A DNA stretch of 40,732 bases from DALYDD01 sp031973395 (GTDB taxonomy: Bacteria > Patescibacteriota > Minisyncoccia > Phycocordibacterales > CAIZLB01). The notes below the pieces were generated by a model. The model ran no database searches. It was not told where the DNA came from and saw only the letters and a list, made by a program, of their open reading frames with translations. How positions within the stretch are numbered: position 1 is the first letter of the stretch; every line of letters starts with the position of its first letter. The position numbers and the translations under genes were made by a program. Where the stretch lies: positions 1 to 40,732 of the forward strand of contig DALYDD010000009.1 of the NCBI GenBank assembly GCA_031973395.1. Direction: 5' to 3'. Positions 1 to 6,956 of the stretch are shown piece by piece.

Positions 1-2
1 CA

Positions 3-497
3 GCCCTCATCGCTTTGTGCCTTGCTGGGTCCACTCCTATTGCGCAAGCAGCCACAATAGATTTGGGTAGTTTTGGAAGTGGCTCAGGCCTAGACACTAC
101 TGCCGGTTCGCCGATTAATACGGATATAAACATTGACTCCGCCATTGATCAGGCTGCGGCGAATAGGGATTTCCCCCTCGGAGATACAAGTCTGGCAGAC
201 AGACCAGGTTTGAACACTCTTGAAGGTGTACTTATTTCATTCGGTAAATTCCTAAAGCGGCTTGCACCTTTCATCATCGCACTGACACTTCTTGTATTTA
301 TCTGGGGAATGTTGCAACTTGTCCTGGCGGGAAATGAAGATGGTCGCAAAGAAGCAAAGCAAATAATATTCTTTGGACTCATCGCCCTCTTCGTTATGGT
401 CTCAGTTTGGGGATTGGTGAATATTCTTACAAAGAGTTTTAGTCTCCAAGGCAAGGAGCGTGCTCCACAGGGTCCTGGTGTGCCACGGTTTAAATAG
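3..497 (+). CDS. T4SS pilin-like membrane protein, 5'-truncated by the window edge
   Basis: The reading frame is open from the first bases of the window, so the true start lies upstream. The visible N-terminus (ALIALCLAGSTPIAQAAT) looks like the end of a signal peptide, so the TTG at 15 is probably not the start. After a Gly/Ser/Asp-rich spacer come two hydrophobic helices, about FLKRLAPFIIALTLLVFIWG and IIFFGLIALFVMVSVWGLVNIL, joined by a short charged loop (AGNEDGRKEAKQ). This is the plan of the small TrbC/VirB2-like T4SS_pilin proteins common in CPR genomes. It is first of three tandem relatives and shares a 50-nt identical block with the next gene. A pilus or secretion role is inferred from family resemblance only. 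Confidence 0.7.
   Translation, partial: ALIALCLAGSTPIAQAATIDLGSFGSGSGLDTTAGSPINTDINIDSAIDQAAANRDFPLGDTSLADRPGLNTLEGVLISFGKFLKRLAPFIIALTLLVFIWGMLQLVLAGNEDGRKEAKQIIFFGLIALFVMVSVWGLVNILTKSFSLQGKERAPQGPGVPRFK
379..428 (+). repeat. 50-nt block identical to 855-904
   Basis: These 50 bases, encoding the second membrane helix (IALFVMVSVWGLVNIL), are identical to 855-904 in the next gene, whereas the flanks have diverged. This suggests gene conversion or very strong constraint on this helix. Confidence 0.9.
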
Positions 498-499
498 TA

Positions 500-505
500 T
501 ATAAT
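500..505 (+). promoter_or_regulatory. -10 box (TATAAT) upstream of second pilin-like gene
   Basis: A perfect TATAAT begins 3 nt after the stop codon of the first pilin-like gene. Transcription from it would give a leader of about 80 nt before the ATG at 596. I see no clear -35 box, because it would lie inside the upstream gene. Confidence 0.45.
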
Positions 506-566
506 TAGAGAGTGACTTGGAACTCTGTCATCGTCTGATGGAATTCCGTTTGATGGTCGCTTATCA

Positions 567-578
567 GTTTACGTAAAC
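567..578. promoter_or_regulatory. 12-nt perfect palindrome GTTTACGTAAAC
   Basis: A perfect 12-nt inverted repeat lies 17 nt before the ATG at 596, in the leader of the second pilin-like gene. It could be an operator for a dimeric regulator or could be chance. No second copy was noticed. Confidence 0.25.
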
Positions 579-595
579 TTATTAAAAATTTGAAA

Positions 596-979
596 ATGAA
601 AAAAGCGTTCAGTATCGCAGCATTCGCTGCCCTCCTCACGCCGGCACTTGCATTGGCACAGCCATCAGGTACTGGTGTAGGTATCGGCGGATTGCTCGGT
701 CTATTAAACCAGGCGAATGATTTGATCAATCGTCTTATTCCGTTTGTTATCGCCCTTACTGTACTCATCTTCCTTTGGGGTGTGTTCAAGTTCGTAATCT
801 CAGGAGGGGACAGCGAGAAGCGAAAAGAAGCTCAAGGCTATATGATCTGGGGTATCATCGCCCTCTTCGTTATGGTCTCAGTTTGGGGATTGGTGAATAT
901 TCTTGTTAGAAGCTTTAACTTGGATGTTTCTGCTCCACCTGCACCACAGCTTCCACTTCCTGGAGGACAGTTCAACTAA
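596..979 (+). CDS. T4SS pilin-like secreted/membrane protein
   Basis: The protein has 127 residues from ATG 596; a TTG two codons earlier (590) is also in frame. Residues 1-22 (MKKAFSIAAFAALLTPALALAQ) form a clear signal peptide. Two helices follow, around LIPFVIALTVLIFLWGVFKFVI and YMIWGIIALFVMVSVWGLVNIL, linked by a polar loop GGDSEKRKEAQ, and the tail is proline-rich. The layout matches the CPR T4SS_pilin family. It lies between two relatives on the same strand and shares 50 identical bases with the upstream one. It probably assembles in or on the membrane as a pilus or secretion subunit, which is inferred. No Shine-Dalgarno sequence precedes the start. Confidence 0.75.
   Translation: MKKAFSIAAFAALLTPALALAQPSGTGVGIGGLLGLLNQANDLINRLIPFVIALTVLIFLWGVFKFVISGGDSEKRKEAQGYMIWGIIALFVMVSVWGLVNILVRSFNLDVSAPPAPQLPLPGGQFN
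855..904 (+). repeat. 50-nt block identical to 379-428
   Basis: Second copy of the identical block that encodes the second transmembrane helix of the pilin-like proteins; sequence similarity falls off abruptly on both sides. Confidence 0.9.
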
Positions 980-1040
980 ATATACACAGCTAAAATATCT
1001 AGTCTTTGATTTTAGATTTTAGACGAGAAATACATTCCAC

Positions 1041-1334
1041 ATGAATACTACAAATATTGTTGATTTCATTCATAAGGTTAATCAAGTTATCCTAAACCCA
1101 ATTCTCAAACTGATTTTCCTCATTGCATTGATCATATTCATCTGGGGTGTTTTTTCTTTTCTTAAAAATTCTGATAATGATAAAGAGCGAGCGACTGGAC
1201 GATCTCAAATGCTATGGGGATTATTCGGTATGTTCATTATGATCTCTGTATACGGAATCATTAATGTCATCATCGGCACTGTCGGTGTTGATGGTGCATC
1301 GCAAAATGAAATCAATCAGGTATTAAAAAGATAA
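1041..1334 (+). CDS. T4SS pilin-like small membrane protein without signal peptide
   Basis: The protein has 97 residues. Two hydrophobic helices (ILKLIFLIALIIFIWGVFSFL and MLWGLFGMFIMISVYGIINVII) flank a charged loop (KNSDNDKERATGRSQ), in the same arrangement as the two upstream genes. Unlike the second gene it has no cleavable signal peptide; its N-terminus (MNTTNIVDFIHKVNQVI) is amphipathic. It lies 61 nt after the preceding stop, probably in the same transcript, which would end at the hairpin at 1375-1403. The function is inferred to be a pilin or T4SS-like membrane subunit; a minor subunit or assembly partner is also possible. Confidence 0.7.
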   Translation: MNTTNIVDFIHKVNQVILNPILKLIFLIALIIFIWGVFSFLKNSDNDKERATGRSQMLWGLFGMFIMISVYGIINVIIGTVGVDGASQNEINQVLKR

Positions 1335-1374
1335 AATCAAAACAGTCAGATCTCGAAAAAATCAGAATGAGAAA

Positions 1375-1403
1375 AGCGCCGTCCGGTTGAACCGGGCGGC
1401 GCT
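1375..1403. terminator. Bidirectional intrinsic terminator
   Basis: A 29-nt nearly perfect hairpin (AGCGCCG...CGGCGCT with CCGG/CCGG inside) lies between converging genes. On the minus strand it is followed by CTTTTCTC, on the plus strand by a weak T-rich tract, so it mainly serves the minus-strand gene at 1431-2198. Confidence 0.75.
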
Positions 1404-1430
1404 CTGTGTTTCTCCATGCCATGAACGGCG

Positions 1431-2198
1431 TTAGTAGCCAGTGACCGAGTTTCGTACTCGTTGTTTAATCACTTGCATCCGCACCTTACCTGACGCCGGA
1501 ACCGCATATCCTTCTGGGAGGCTTACGGCGTAGGTGGCCCGTGGCCAATCGGTTACTTCCTCGCCAGACTCATCCAGTCGGCGAGTGGGCTTTTCGGCGG
1601 TCGGCCTGTACCTGATCATGCGACCCTGCTTTGTAACAGGGTCGGGATCGTATACATAGTCGAGGTCTTTAGACAGGGTGTCATCTGCCTGCTGGACTGT
1701 TATGTCCCAGACCCCGACTCCGGCGAAGATTTGTGAGGTCTCGCCAGGTTTCAGCTCGAAGAAGTACTCGATTGTCGTGCCAGGCGGGACCTGATCGGCA
1801 AAGCGGGGCATATCCCCCCACCGCGGCGGCGTCGTGATGCCGTGGCGGTAGTAGAGGATTTCGCGGAACTTGGGATTTGGTATACCACCGGCTTCCGCCA
1901 GCAGCTTTTCTGTTTCCTTTTCCGAGATGCCGTGAACCTTCAGAAGACTGCGCTCTATTAGGGCGATTACTTCTTTGAGTTCGCGTGCCTTGTCAGGGCG
2001 CGCAAGGTACTCCGCTTGGGCCTTAACGGCTTTCGTGGCGTCCTTGTCGAACTGTTCGGTGCCCATTTCGCTTCCGCGGTTTTGGGCGATGACGGATTCG
2101 TTCTTCATTTCTTTCTCTGCACTCATCGAGCTGAATACTCCGATGATGATGGAGACGCCGAGAATGGCGAGTAGTACTACGATTATCCATTTTTTCAT
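1431..2198 (-). CDS. Membrane-anchored hypothetical protein
   Basis: The protein has 255 residues. One N-terminal helix (residues 4-23, WIIVVLLAILGVSIIIGVFS) follows MKK and could be an uncleaved anchor. The next 100 residues are charged and helical; the C-terminal half is beta-rich (for example PPGTTIEYFFELKPGETSQI). I do not recognise a family. It lies 47 nt downstream of the proline-rich SPFH-like gene on the same strand and ends in a strong hairpin, so the two probably form an operon. Both are visibly GC-richer than the nearby housekeeping genes. No Shine-Dalgarno sequence precedes the ATG. Confidence 0.6.
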   Translation of the reverse strand: MKKWIIVVLLAILGVSIIIGVFSSMSAEKEMKNESVIAQNRGSEMGTEQFDKDATKAVKAQAEYLARPDKARELKEVIALIERSLLKVHGISEKETEKLLAEAGGIPNPKFREILYYRHGITTPPRWGDMPRFADQVPPGTTIEYFFELKPGETSQIFAGVGVWDITVQQADDTLSKDLDYVYDPDPVTKQGRMIRYRPTAEKPTRRLDESGEEVTDWPRATYAVSLPEGYAVPASGKVRMQVIKQRVRNSVTGY

Positions 2199-2245
2199 AA
2201 GTTCTGAGGTATCTGTTTTTGATGATGGGTTTCTGTGTATTTGGC

Positions 2246-3898
2246 TTAGGGTTGTCCTCCTTGTGGCCTGTTTTGGCCGCCAGGATTTCCACCTCCGCCT
2301 TGTCTGCGCCTGTTTTTAGGGCGCTTTGGATTGTTACCCGGGTTTTGGCCCGGTCGTGGGTTATTGCCTCCTCCAAGTATGCTGGTTAGGCCACCAAGCT
2401 TCCCTCCAAACACTTTATTCAATCCAGCCGCAAAGCCGGCGACAGTAGCATCCATTTTGCCTTGCGTGATAAGGGTCTGAATCCAGGCCTTTTCTCTCGC
2501 TTCAGCTTGGGGGAATCCTGCAGTTATGTATTGTGCAAGGAAGTCTTCGAATAGTTGTTTGGTGGTCGCAGCATCTGCTTTTTCTTGTCTGCGTTCGAGC
2601 GGCTCTGTCCCTGCGGCTGCAACAGCACGTGCGTCCTCATCCTTTTCAAAACGAGGATTAACAGCAGAGAGTTTCAGTACACGAATGCCATAAGCGCTAA
2701 TTGATTCGTTGATCCTATCAAGGTTTGCCTTGCCTTGAATCTTCGAATTGTAATTGCCGCTCACAACATCAATGGCCTCAACCTCTTCGTCATCCATTTC
2801 CTCCTGAATAAGGGCGCTGACGATGGGGGTAATGAGCTTGAGCAGCCGAAGCTGGTGTTTGCCCGGTTTTCCATCTTTGGTAGTCCATTCGACGGCTTCG
2901 CCGGGCTGTAGCCCCATTTTCACGGTAGCTTTCTCGGCGTCACATATCATCCAGGTCGGGATGAGGTTAATTAGAACTTTCGTTCTTGCCGTCTCGATTG
3001 CCGCAGCGGCAGCGGATTGTATCCCAGGATCTGCCAGGTTTGTGAATCTGCAGGTGAAGGGGGTGCCAGTACCGTCGCTCAGGTCAGAGACTTGATGGGC
3101 ACCGGGAGCTTCACTTGTTTTGAGCAGTCCGCGGAAGACAAACGACAATCCAGGTGTAAGAATCCAGCCAGTTGAGCGGCTGAAACTCGTTACATGGTAC
3201 ACGGCATCGACCCGGGGTGTGAATTGCTGGAGTAGCAATGCAGCCAGGGGCAAAAGCCAGAATACAACTTTTCCTATGATCGGCGTGTGCAGCCAGACTC
3301 CGGGAATCAACCTGACGATTAACGCGTAAGCCAATGCTCCAATTGTGAAATTGAGAAGCAGTGTGACTTTTGTTACCGTCCAGTTGTCTCCTTTCATCTG
3401 ATATAGCGGAGGGGTGTCTGCTGGCGGGGGAGGTGCAGCCACCTTTCGTCTCCGCCTAGGGGACGGACTGGCAGGTGAACCACCGGAGGGGGGTCTGGGC
3501 GGTTGTCCACCACCTCCTCCGCCACCGCCGGGCGGATTGCCTGGTGGTGTTGGAGGGGGTTGTGCCGGTGGTGCCGGAGCTGGTGTGCGCCTCGGCGGCG
3601 GCGCGAGCGGCGCAGTGGGTGCCGCTGGCCGCGCAGGAGGAGCAAGTGGCGCAGTGGGTGCCACAGGTCTCGGTGCTGGAGGCGCGATAGGCCCTGGGGG
3701 TGATGCCGGAGGCAGCGGTGCACCAGGAGCCACAGGTCTCGTTGGAGATGGTGGTCCTGGTGGCAGCGGCGCTGTTGGCGGTTGCCCGAGCGCCGCGAAC
3801 GGCGATGCGGGAAACGTCCCAGGTTGGAACGGCCCACTCTGAATGACGGGCGTTCCTGCTGGGGGATTGGATGGCGGTTGGGGTGGTTGTGTGTTCAT
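2246..3898 (-). CDS. Proline-rich membrane protein with SPFH/Band-7-like domain
   Basis: The protein has 550 residues. Residues 1-165 are extremely proline/alanine-rich with repeated RPVAPxAPLxPP units and a glycine run. Two hydrophobic segments lie at about 176-198 and 206-225. The following region (about 228-440) has features of an SPFH/Band-7 domain: NESISAYGIRVLKLSAVNP followed by a helical stretch AVAAAGTEPLERRQEKADAA. The C-terminus returns to Gly/Pro/Asn/Arg-rich low complexity. SPFH proteins oligomerise on membranes; a long proline-rich arm of this kind is unusual. The SPFH assignment is moderate. A consensus promoter lies at 4041-4069 with a leader of about 135 nt. The gene is GC-rich compared with its neighbours. 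Confidence 0.6.
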   Translation of the reverse strand: MNTQPPQPPSNPPAGTPVIQSGPFQPGTFPASPFAALGQPPTAPLPPGPPSPTRPVAPGAPLPPASPPGPIAPPAPRPVAPTAPLAPPARPAAPTAPLAPPPRRTPAPAPPAQPPPTPPGNPPGGGGGGGGQPPRPPSGGSPASPSPRRRRKVAAPPPPADTPPLYQMKGDNWTVTKVTLLLNFTIGALAYALIVRLIPGVWLHTPIIGKVVFWLLPLAALLLQQFTPRVDAVYHVTSFSRSTGWILTPGLSFVFRGLLKTSEAPGAHQVSDLSDGTGTPFTCRFTNLADPGIQSAAAAAIETARTKVLINLIPTWMICDAEKATVKMGLQPGEAVEWTTKDGKPGKHQLRLLKLITPIVSALIQEEMDDEEVEAIDVVSGNYNSKIQGKANLDRINESISAYGIRVLKLSAVNPRFEKDEDARAVAAAGTEPLERRQEKADAATTKQLFEDFLAQYITAGFPQAEAREKAWIQTLITQGKMDATVAGFAAGLNKVFGGKLGGLTSILGGGNNPRPGQNPGNNPKRPKNRRRQGGGGNPGGQNRPQGGQP

Positions 3899-4040
3899 GG
3901 TATGGAGTTTTCAAGGTACAGATTCCCGCCGTCAGCGGGTCACTGTCCGGTTGTGTTTTTTGCGGGTTGTGTCTGAGTATTTACCAGGCGAGAATCGCCT
4001 AGTTTGAGAGGGTTTCTGTTGACGGACAGATACTGGTATA

Positions 4041-4069
4041 ATTATAACTCTAAACACGTCATTTGTCAA
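4041..4069 (-). promoter_or_regulatory. Consensus sigma-70-type promoter for the SPFH-like operon
   Basis: On the minus strand TTGACA (4069-4064) is followed by a 17-nt spacer and TATAAT (4046-4041). This is a perfect match in both boxes with ideal spacing. The start would be near 4034, giving a leader of about 135 nt to the ATG at 3898. Confidence 0.8.
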
Positions 4070-4141
4070 GTCGACTGGCGCTGAAAATACGGCCTTATAC
4101 AAGGCTTAAATGCGAAAATGAATATCAAAATCATTGTAAAC

Positions 4142-4170
4142 AAAAAACCTGGATTTTGACCAGGTTTTTT
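4142..4170 (-). terminator. Intrinsic terminator of tRNA-Leu(UAG)
   Basis: An 11-bp stem (AAAAAACCTGG / CCAGGTTTTTT) with a 7-nt loop begins 9 nt beyond the 3' end of the minus-strand tRNA. The stem itself ends in a T run on either strand. Confidence 0.8.
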
Positions 4171-4179
4171 GTTTTTTTG

Positions 4180-4261
4180 TGAGCGAGGAGGGACTTGAAC
4201 CCTCAATCCTTTCGGAACCAGTTCCTAAGACTGGCGCGTATACCAATTCCGCCACTCGCTC
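4180..4261 (-). tRNA. tRNA-Leu (anticodon UAG)
   Basis: The 7-bp acceptor stem GAGCGAG/CTCGCTC, the anticodon stem CCAGT/ACTGG around loop CTTAGGA (anticodon UAG), a long class-II variable arm, and the T arm GAGGG-TTCAAGT-CCCTC are all visible. The 3' CCA is not encoded and must be added by a nucleotidyltransferase. It reads CUA-type leucine codons. Confidence 0.95.
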
Positions 4262-4379
4262 ATCTGCTTTTTTACCCCAAACAAATTAAAATTTGAGTTC
4301 TATTATAATACATGAAATTTATGATTTTTCCAGCGTCAGATTTGCCGGAGGAGATGTCGCTATTGATAATAGATTTTGG

Positions 4380-4385
4380 TATACT
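4380..4385 (+). promoter_or_regulatory. Extended -10 box (TGG-TATACT), near-leaderless
   Basis: TGGTATACT ends 8 nt before the ATG at 4394, so the start of transcription should lie within about 2 nt of the start codon. No Shine-Dalgarno sequence can exist in such a transcript. Confidence 0.6.
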
Positions 4386-4393
4386 CTTTCTAT

Positions 4394-5191
4394 ATGCATA
4401 GCGATCCAAAACTACCACCATTAGGGGAGGTAATTGAAGAAGAGGTTATTGATAATGGCGAGGGGGTAAACGACCAAGCTGCAGAGCATGATCTTGAAGA
4501 TGAAATTAATGCCGAGGCGCGAACAAGAATTGAAGCGAATATTCGAAAAGTCTGTGAAAAAATAGGACAAGCAAATGAAGAGGTGGTTACGCTTCCAGAA
4601 GTATTTATTTTTAATGCAGAAGCTTTGAGGGGTATAAAAGTGGTGATGGCAGATGATTCTCCGATCGAAGTTGCTTCAAGTATCATCCCGCTAGCTGTAG
4701 CCACAGATGGAAATTTCGATGTTGTAATTCAAGAATCTGAAAAGGATGGAAGTTCATTAGACGTAGTGCAGATGGCGACAAAAATGGCAGAGCATATTTT
4801 AGACTTAAAACCTGGCCTCGTTATTATGGATTATAATCTTTTGCACGGACTTACAGGAGATATGGTAATTAAGAAATTGAGAGACCTTGGATATGAAGGA
4901 AAAATTGTTGGCAGCTCAGGAAATAAGGGTGCTATTGAAATATTTGCTGCACTTGGTGTTCCTAATAATTATGATAAGAGAGTAAGTGCGGGCATGGAAG
5001 ACGAGATGGTTACTTTGGCGAAAACATTTGCAGACACTTCGACTTCTCCAGAAGATGTACTCAAGCTAGTTTCTGGTAGGGCGCCATCTGCTCCGCCCAA
5101 ATATAGTGCGGAAGAATTACTCGAAAAACTTAGACAAGCTGGAATGGATATTCCAAAATTAGATGGTCCTGAGGATGAGTGGGATCGATAA
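4394..5191 (+). CDS. Response-regulator receiver-domain protein
   Basis: The protein has 265 residues from ATG 4394. An acidic, helical N-terminal stretch of about 80 residues precedes a receiver domain. The receiver shows the expected residues: the acidic pair in KVVMADDSP, the phospho-acceptor aspartate in LVIMDYNLL, a serine in the conserved Ser/Thr position (KIVGSSG) and the lysine in NYDKRV. There is no DNA-binding output domain; the C-terminal 60 residues are a linker plus a short helix (YSAEELLEKLRQAGMDIP). It may therefore act by protein contact. No histidine kinase is in the window. The in-frame TTG at 4376 would lie inside the promoter, which is why ATG 4394 is preferred. Confidence 0.8.
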   Translation: MHSDPKLPPLGEVIEEEVIDNGEGVNDQAAEHDLEDEINAEARTRIEANIRKVCEKIGQANEEVVTLPEVFIFNAEALRGIKVVMADDSPIEVASSIIPLAVATDGNFDVVIQESEKDGSSLDVVQMATKMAEHILDLKPGLVIMDYNLLHGLTGDMVIKKLRDLGYEGKIVGSSGNKGAIEIFAALGVPNNYDKRVSAGMEDEMVTLAKTFADTSTSPEDVLKLVSGRAPSAPPKYSAEELLEKLRQAGMDIPKLDGPEDEWDR

Positions 5192-5230
5192 GGGTTAGTG
5201 TGCTCACAGGGATTATTGTGATTCTGTGTG

Positions 5231-5364
5231 GTCACAGATAATTTGCTCGTCGACACTCGCAAATTTCCGCGACCCCGCCTCGCGACTCGCTTTGCTAAGC
5301 TCGTAACGCTCCGGCTCGCACATAAACTAAAACACCTGCAGCAGTGCAAGTGTTTTAGTTTATG
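5231..5364 (-). repeat. tRNA-associated noncoding element, copy A (behind tRNA-Lys)
   Basis: Reading the minus strand away from tRNA-Lys there is a 44-nt hairpin abutting the tRNA (5364-5321), then a GC-rich stretch starting GCGAGCCGGAGCG, then the core GAGGCGGGGTCGCGGAAATT and a stem AATTTGC/GCAAATT with a 12-nt loop, ending ATTATCTGTGACC. The same order occurs behind tRNA-Tyr, tRNA-Trp and tRNA-Leu(CAA). Unlike the Tyr and Trp copies, no clean duplicate of the tRNA 3' end follows; the flank carries an imperfect 12-nt direct repeat instead (5198-5209 and 5226-5237). Confidence 0.7.
5321..5364 (-). terminator. Long hairpin abutting tRNA-Lys 3' end
   Basis: A 15-bp perfect stem (CATAAACTAAAACAC with its complement) encloses further pairing (CTGCA/TGCA) and begins at the base directly after the tRNA discriminator. 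It probably acts as terminator or 3'-processing signal, and is also the first part of element A. Confidence 0.75.
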
Positions 5365-5437
5365 TGCGCCTAGTAGGATTCGAACCTACGACCGTTCGCT
5401 TAAGAGGCGACTGCTCTACCAACTGAGCTATAAGCGC
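5365..5437 (-). tRNA. tRNA-Lys (anticodon CUU)
   Basis: The acceptor stem GCGCTTA/TAGGCGC, D arm GCTC-AGTTGGTA-GAGC, anticodon loop CTCTTAA (CUU) and T arm GTAGG-TTCGAAT-CCTAC are visible. The first anticodon-stem pair is a G-A mismatch. CCA is not encoded. Confidence 0.93.
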
Positions 5438-5576
5438 GTATTGCGCATTAATCTAACAATCCATGCATATCAGAAACATGCCAGTACATGATAGCAAAAA
5501 TACGCCTTTTTTCAATGTTTTTCGAACATTGGTCGAGGTCTTGATTGATAGGGTATTGAGTTGATCAGGGTCAGGC

Positions 5577-6239
5577 CTACTCGTTTTTTCCAGGTGGAAT
5601 GATCTTTTTACAATATGTTTCTGTAACACTTTTTCCTAAAATCTTATTAAATTCAAAGCGGGAAGTAGAAGCGTTCCATGTATATGCCTCTATTTCACAT
5701 TCGATAGTGTCTGTATTAAAAGCATCAACATTCCAACTCTCGGAATAGATTGCCTGTTTTGATGGAGCGAGTTCGACAGACATGCCATGAGTAACAGAGG
5801 TGCCTTCTAGGAACATAACATTACCTGTTTTACCTTCTGCTGTTTTAAATTTTGCCGGCACCGGTTTTCCGTTTTCATATCTCATTAATGCAAAATATTC
5901 TGCATAAGCACCTCCGCTTCCGAGTGAGACAAGGGCTTCTTCTACACCGTCTCCTGTAATATCGGCTCTCTTATAGATTGAAAGTGGTTCTGATTCCTCT
6001 ACCTTTACTTCATTAAATGTCTTGCCAAGGGCCGTCCTTATTTCTGAAATTTGGTTTGGCCAATCGGCTGATTCGTGTGCGGTCTGCACAGTTGATGTTG
6101 CACCTGTGTTATCGGAAGATTTTTTATCAACATTATTAGTCATATCTGAAAAATAGAAAATAGCCAAGGCGATCATGACGCCAATAAAAATAAAACCGAG
6201 AGCTTTAAGAATTTCTTGCTGTGCTTTTTCTTTAGTCAT
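5577..6239 (-). CDS. Membrane-anchored hypothetical protein
   Basis: The protein has 220 residues. A single N-terminal helix (about 13-30, ALGFIFIGVMIALAIFYFSD) follows a short charged cytoplasmic segment. A Ser/Thr/Asn-rich linker then leads to a soluble domain with a calcium-loop-like stretch, RADITGDGVEEALVSLGSGG, as in FG-GAP/VCBS-type repeats, followed by a beta-rich domain with a few aromatic positions and two cysteines. I recognise no named family. It is anchored outside the membrane by inference. A TATAAT box ends 10 nt before the ATG (6250-6255), so the leader is nearly absent. Neighbouring tRNAs on the same strand lie upstream. Confidence 0.65.
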   Translation of the reverse strand: MTKEKAQQEILKALGFIFIGVMIALAIFYFSDMTNNVDKKSSDNTGATSTVQTAHESADWPNQISEIRTALGKTFNEVKVEESEPLSIYKRADITGDGVEEALVSLGSGGAYAEYFALMRYENGKPVPAKFKTAEGKTGNVMFLEGTSVTHGMSVELAPSKQAIYSESWNVDAFNTDTIECEIEAYTWNASTSRFEFNKILGKSVTETYCKKIIPPGKNE

Positions 6240-6308
6240 TATAGAGTCTATTATACCTACTTAAGACGTTTAAGATGCTGTCTCATGACATTATCTTGTT
6301 ATCTACTG

Positions 6309-6391
6309 TGCCCGGGGTGGGACTCGAACCCACACAGCATTTCTGCTACACCATTTTAAGTGGTGGACGTCTACCATTCCGTCACCCGGGC
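6309..6391 (-). tRNA. tRNA-Leu (anticodon UAA)
   Basis: The acceptor stem GCCCGGG/CCCGGGC, anticodon stem CACCA/TGGTG around CTTAAAA (anticodon UAA), a class-II long variable arm and T arm GTGGG-TTCGAGT-CCCAC are visible. CCA is not encoded. It lies 21 nt downstream of tRNA-Cys and is probably co-transcribed with it. No associated 3' element is present. Confidence 0.95.
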
Positions 6392-6412
6392 AATTCCAGA
6401 ATATTCAGTTGG

Positions 6413-6486
6413 AGGCGTAGGCCGGGTTCGAACCGGCGCATAACAGTTTTGCAAACTGCCGCGTTAACCAACTTCGCCACTACGCC
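6413..6486 (-). tRNA. tRNA-Cys (anticodon GCA)
   Basis: The acceptor stem GGCGTAG/CTACGCC, anticodon stem GCAGT/ACTGT around loop TTGCAAA (GCA), and T arm GCCGG-TTCGAAC-CCGGC are visible, with discriminator U as usual for tRNA-Cys. CCA is not encoded. Confidence 0.95.
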
Positions 6487-6596
6487 ATATCAATGCTTTA
6501 TTTGCCCACCTCTTGAACTTTATGATTTTAGCCTAAATACTCCCTTAAATCCAGTTTTGGCGTACCAGGATTGGTTATGTGATTTGGGCTGAAGTT

Positions 6597-6935
6597 TTAA
6601 ACCAGACGATCCACATTCTGGCGATTTTTTTCTCCTAAATCTAATTCGATATCGAGGAAGGGGAGAATTGAGAGGCGGCTTTTTTCTTTTATATATTCCC
6701 GGAGTTCTGCACGCTTTCTCTTGGCGAAATCGAGGGCGGCTGTGGCTTTGTGATCCGGCATAACGGAGATATAGACTGTAGCCTGCTTTGATCTTTTTGA
6801 GAATTCAACATGGGTCACGGTTACTAATGATTGTCGATTTGATTCACGAGATAAAAACTCGGAAGCCAATTCCTTGATAATGTGTTGGATTCGTTCTTCC
6901 TTAAATTCATTACCGCGAGGGCGAGCGAGTGGCAT
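6597..6935 (-). CDS. rbfA: Ribosome-binding factor A
   Basis: RbfA binds the 30S subunit late in assembly and helps mature the 3' end of 16S rRNA. The protein is 112 residues, the usual size. It shows the KH-like pattern of the family: N-terminal helix RIQHIIKELASEFL, the strand VTVTHVEFSKRSKQATVYISV, and the C-terminal helix and strand ending LPFLDIELDLGEKN. It begins 21 nt after infB on the same strand, the classic infB-rbfA order, so it should be co-transcribed. No Shine-Dalgarno sequence is visible before the ATG. Confidence 0.85.
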   Translation of the reverse strand: MPLARPRGNEFKEERIQHIIKELASEFLSRESNRQSLVTVTHVEFSKRSKQATVYISVMPDHKATAALDFAKRKRAELREYIKEKSRLSILPFLDIELDLGEKNRQNVDRLV

Positions 6936-6956
6936 AAGATTTTTTATTTGAGAAAA

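Noticed and set aside
3414..3842. Long plus-strand open frame rich in glycine opposite the proline-rich gene
   Set aside because: It is the antisense image of the GC-rich polyproline repeats (Pro codons read backwards give Gly). The minus-strand frame has the promoter, membrane helices and SPFH-like domain.
4376..4393. TTG start for the receiver protein (and similar early starts at 590, 8516, 15452, 16599, 27452, 38404)
   Set aside because: These starts fall in or before the -10 box, use rare start codons, or add residues without family support; the downstream ATG fits better in each case.
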